Below are positions 61,801-64,000 of a stretch of 64,000 nt of DNA, piece after piece. Position numbers and translations under genes: made by a program. The stretch's first letter is position 1; the number at the start of each line of letters is the position of its first letter. Source of the stretch: Alteromonadaceae bacterium 2753L.S.0a.02 (GTDB taxonomy: Bacteria; Pseudomonadota; Gammaproteobacteria; Pseudomonadales; Cellvibrionaceae). The notes beneath the pieces were generated by a model, which was given only the letters and a program-made list of their open reading frames with translations, made no database searches and was not told the DNA's origin. Location of the stretch: contig VISH01000002.1 in the NCBI GenBank assembly GCA_007827375.1, forward strand, positions 3,063,001 to 3,127,000, read 5' to 3'.

Positions 61801-64000
61801 TTTTGTGGATCGCTTTTCAATACTGCTGATAATACGTTGCGCTGCATCAGCCACCGATTGCGCACGGCGTGAGCGTTCGTCCAGTAATTTTTGTTTATGC
61901 GCTTCGAAGGTCTCGTATATTTCCTCGCGTTTGGCCATGATGTCGCCGAGAAACTGGTCGTAATCGCTAAATTGACTTTCCAATTCCTCGAGTTGCACCA
62001 GTAGGCGCGACATCTGTTCTTCACAAGCCTCCGGTGTGCTCGACAGACCCAGCGCATTGGTGATGCTTTGTGTAAACAATTTAAATTGTGCAGCAAATTC
62101 AGCGATGGCTTCGGCGGAACCCAAGCTCTTCTGTTTATGACGGGCATCGGCTTTGGATTGATTGAGCTTGGCATAGACTTCTGATATCGCATCGATAATG
62201 CGGGTGCGCAATGTGGTGTCATCGACCTTTAACGAGGCCAGAAGCTCAGACAGTAAATCCAGACCCGAAGCGGTACTTTCGATGGTTTCTATCAGAGGAG
62301 TTAACTCGGCGATTGTTGCCGCGTTTTCAACTTCGGCATTGAGCGTTGTAATTTTTTGATAGTAAGGCTGCAGGGCATCTTCCTGGGAAAGAAAAACGAC
62401 GGTGCGCTCGCTCAACTGTGATTGAACCTGCTCCAGGGTCTGCTCCATTTTTCCAATGGCGGCGGTGTCGATATAACGATAAGCTTTGATGGTTGCTAAT
62501 TTACCGGCATGCTGGCGCAATTCATCCAGCGCGCCCACATAACCCTCGGCTGTTTCCCAACTGGCCGATCGTATGGTTTCAATCAGTTTTTTGTGAGTGG
62601 CTTTGGCTTCTTTGAGGGCTTTTTCAGACTGAGCGCGAATGCTTTCGACCTTGGCAAACTCATCGATGGCCAGCTCGGCAGTTTCCGAAACTTCGTGCAG
62701 CAGTGGCGCTATATCTACGAGGCAGCTGACTTCACTGGATTGGTCCGCCACCCAATAGTGGTTATCGAATATCTTTAACGCCGCCCTGGAAAGTTCCTCA
62801 TAAATCCGTGACGATACCGATTGATTGTTGATGGTTTTGCAGACGCTCAACAGATCGGATATACCGCGCACCAGCGGTGCATTTCCCACCCGACCTAAAA
62901 AGGTGGTGCTCGCCGGGGCACTACTGGCAAACTCATCACTTACATAAGGCGTTTGCCAGATCTGCATGGGATGAATGCGGGTTGCTTCGGCTTCAGCTGA
63001 GAAAATTACCAGTTTGCCATCATCGGCAAGTGCGTAACCGTTACCCAAAATGGGGTTGGCAAGGCGCTTGTCGATCATGTTGTAGGCCATTAGCCCAACA
63101 ATACCCTCTTCGGGCTCATAAAATACATACAGCACATCTTCGCCGTTGGGTGAGCGAATCATGCGTTTGAAGCGCAAACCCGGCGGGTTGTCATCAAAGG
63201 TTTTATAGTCACCACTTTGCAAGTAATAGCCGCCCGGAAATACGATACCGTGATCTTCCGGCAGCTGTACACAGGAGGCGCCAATGGCATCGATACGGTT
63301 CACAGCAGCATTAATGGTGTTAAAAACAAAATAACGCCACACCGTTTCGCGATAGGGCAGAATTTTTATAAGAATTAAGTCGCCCAGGGCCACGTAGAAA
63401 TATTGAGCATCGGTGATCGACTGGGTTTTATCCTCAACATCTTCGCGATAAATACCCAAGCCGTCTTCAGTGTTGTTTTCAATTTTAATGGTGAGGTCAC
63501 CACCGACGGTTTCCACGAAGACTTTATCGAGAATATTAACGTGTGGATGTTTGCCGTTGACGGTATCGTCTCGCGAGGTTTCGATCCATTCAAAATCATA
63601 TTTCGGCGGTAATTGGATATCGCGCTCACCGCGATTATCAATATATTCAACCTTGTTGCCATCGGGTGAAACCGTCCAGCGAAAAACGCGGATATCTTCG
63701 AGTTTTTCGCCAATTTGAAAACCCATCAGCAATTTGCCGTCTTTAACGGTTAGCTCGAGTAATTTGGTGTTCTTGTAATAACGGTAGAGTTCGGAGAAAT
63801 CCTGTGTGAAACGGGTATCCTGCAGAAATGTTTTCTGACTGCTGCAGGCTTCCAGCTCCATGGCTGAATCGTGCTGTACCAGTTTAAACAAAGAAAACAC
63901 ATCGCTTACGGCGGTTTCCTTTTTTAAGCCAATAAACACGTTGTAACCGAATAACAAATAAGGCCCTACCTGCACAATATCGCGGGCGATACAATTATTT
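58888..64000 (-). CDS. Giant DUF3686-type AAA ATPase (5' end beyond window)
   Basis: At least 1700 residues; the frame is open to the right window edge, so the N-terminus is missing. A GTG at 63973-63975 is only an internal candidate. The N-terminal region (beginning in the window with ARDIVQVGPYLLFGYNVFIGLK) matches the DUF3686 family annotated as ATPases involved in DNA repair. A long coiled-coil region follows, then the AAA+ domain with Walker A PPGYGKTTL (about 60259-60285) and LYLDDIQHTHPEF (about 60060-60093). Role unknown. Two small genes follow in the same operon. Confidence 0.85.
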   Translation of the reverse strand, partial: NNCIARDIVQVGPYLLFGYNVFIGLKKETAVSDVFSLFKLVQHDSAMELEACSSQKTFLQDTRFTQDFSELYRYYKNTKLLELTVKDGKLLMGFQIGEKLEDIRVFRWTVSPDGNKVEYIDNRGERDIQLPPKYDFEWIETSRDDTVNGKHPHVNILDKVFVETVGGDLTIKIENNTEDGLGIYREDVEDKTQSITDAQYFYVALGDLILIKILPYRETVWRYFVFNTINAAVNRIDAIGASCVQLPEDHGIVFPGGYYLQSGDYKTFDDNPPGLRFKRMIRSPNGEDVLYVFYEPEEGIVGLMAYNMIDKRLANPILGNGYALADDGKLVIFSAEAEATRIHPMQIWQTPYVSDEFASSAPASTTFLGRVGNAPLVRGISDLLSVCKTINNQSVSSRIYEELSRAALKIFDNHYWVADQSSEVSCLVDIAPLLHEVSETAELAIDEFAKVESIRAQSEKALKEAKATHKKLIETIRSASWETAEGYVGALDELRQHAGKLATIKAYRYIDTAAIGKMEQTLEQVQSQLSERTVVFLSQEDALQPYYQKITTLNAEVENAATIAELTPLIETIESTASGLDLLSELLASLKVDDTTLRTRIIDAISEVYAKLNQSKADARHKQKSLGSAEAIAEFAAQFKLFTQSITNALGLSSTPEACEEQMSRLLVQLEELESQFSDYDQFLGDIMAKREEIYETFEAHKQKLLDERSRRAQSVADAAQRIISSIEKRSTKFTEADKLNTYFASDPLVHKVREFVGQLRDLNAAVKVDDIEAKFKAAKEQALRVLRDKTDIYEGGGSVIKLGPRHRFSVNTQELDLTILPRGEQLNIHLTGTDFFEQIEDPKLETLKPYWQLTLESESEQVYRAEYLAANIIRSAQRNEDDLSTEVLQHALLDENALQKLVRDYATPRYKEGYEKGIHDFDALKILQQLLPAMESADLLIFDPKSRGLAQVFWANIQRISDELKSKRLTYETWTERAQSAGEMRHHFTSSEAHELLVAEVLAAMEEFLSLHPIAATPFEVRRAADYLVNELSRERTAFIGSKYAQQLAEALKRYLDDDSWRRFQIALEKMMGWPAERWNLSCAWLTALVREKQLTGLERYVPEAAALINADERIDRRFTESDLELSVSGLMGDHKRIANRTLQLAVDEFFLRLDHHRNVFVKGYLEYLEIRQQIAARERESLRLEEFKPRPLSSFVRNRLINEAYLPIIGDNLAKQMGTVGENKRTDLMGLLMMISPPGYGKTTLMEYVASRLGLIFMKINCPSLGHEVLSLDPAQAPNATARQELHKLNLALEMGSNVMLYLDDIQHTHPEFLQKFISLCDGTRRIEGVWKGRTRTYDMRGKKFCVVMAGNPYTESGEVFKIPDMLANRADIYNLGDILGGMDEQFALSYIENSLTSNPVLAPLATRDIKDVYLLIDLALGKDVATTDLTHQYSGAEINEITDVLKKLFVIRDVVLKINQQYIISAAQADKYRTEPPFKLQGSYRNMNKMGEKISAVMNQKELMQLIEDHYLGEAQLLTGGAEENLLKLAELRGNMTDEQQSRWQQIKADFMRNKAMGGDDTDTGTKVVAQLVDLVSGVRDIANFAEQRDSANAAKAQDSHTDKNLKLLRVALTKFGESLQGFAEKSQQQTPPKVEVVNQPVPGIDQLLRVLADTIENSIFPLVRSMDKKLEIDLRTHDKMTEVSGQLRELEKLALKNKI

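Overview
The window looks like a chromosomal segment of a marine, polysaccharide-degrading gammaproteobacterium close to Cellvibrionaceae (Teredinibacter/Saccharophagus type). This is an inference. It rests on a secreted acetyl-esterase with a long poly-serine linker and a C-terminal CBM2, on gammaproteobacterial gene orders (dnaX-ybaB-recR-rnd-ycgL-ycgN-slyX), and on PilU, HtpX and SlyX. No rRNA, tRNA or CRISPR array was seen.

Layout. 1-4.3 kb: the tail of an HD-GYP-like gene, a small lipoprotein, an exported DUF3313-like protein, pilU, a terminator and an SDR dehydrogenase. 4.4-11.8 kb: a seven-gene menaquinone operon (menF-D-H-B-C-E-I, minus strand) in which every junction overlaps. 12-16.8 kb: fbp, a large phytase-like lipoprotein preceded by an 11-bp-phased Pho-box-like array, and htpX. 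16.9-23.3 kb: a cyanate uptake and degradation locus. A PAS-containing sigma-54 activator lies divergent to an operon for a Tat-exported binding protein, permease, ATPase, cyanase and a DUF1348 protein. The intergenic region carries three ACGA-N4-TCGT palindromes and a -24/-12 promoter. 23.3-31.6 kb: a membrane-anchored VWA protein, then the dnaX-recR-rnd-slyX housekeeping operon. dnaX carries a complete programmed -1 frameshift signal. 31.8-46 kb: an MCP, a calcineurin-like phosphoesterase, an SMP-30 lactonase-like protein, a DUF2799 lipoprotein, two related periplasmic binding proteins, two acyltransferase-3 membrane proteins and the modular esterase.

46-56.2 kb is an AT-rich accessory island. 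It holds a DUF4304-like gene, a 1508-residue Rhs/YD-repeat protein with a cysteine-rich C-terminal tip, two small membrane genes behind it (candidate immunity genes), nested IS66-type relics, REP-like GGGGACAGGCACCCC repeats and an orphan ORF between two IS66 fragments. 56.2-64 kb: a parallel beta-helix lipoprotein and a three-gene minus-strand operon. That operon has a giant DUF3686-type AAA ATPase (cut by the right edge), a TerB/EF-hand-like small protein and a zf-TFIIB protein.

The strongest system-level observations are the sigma-54 cyanate regulon, the dnaX frameshift cassette, the Pho-type array in front of the phytase-like gene, and the Rhs toxin/immunity island with its IS66 debris.
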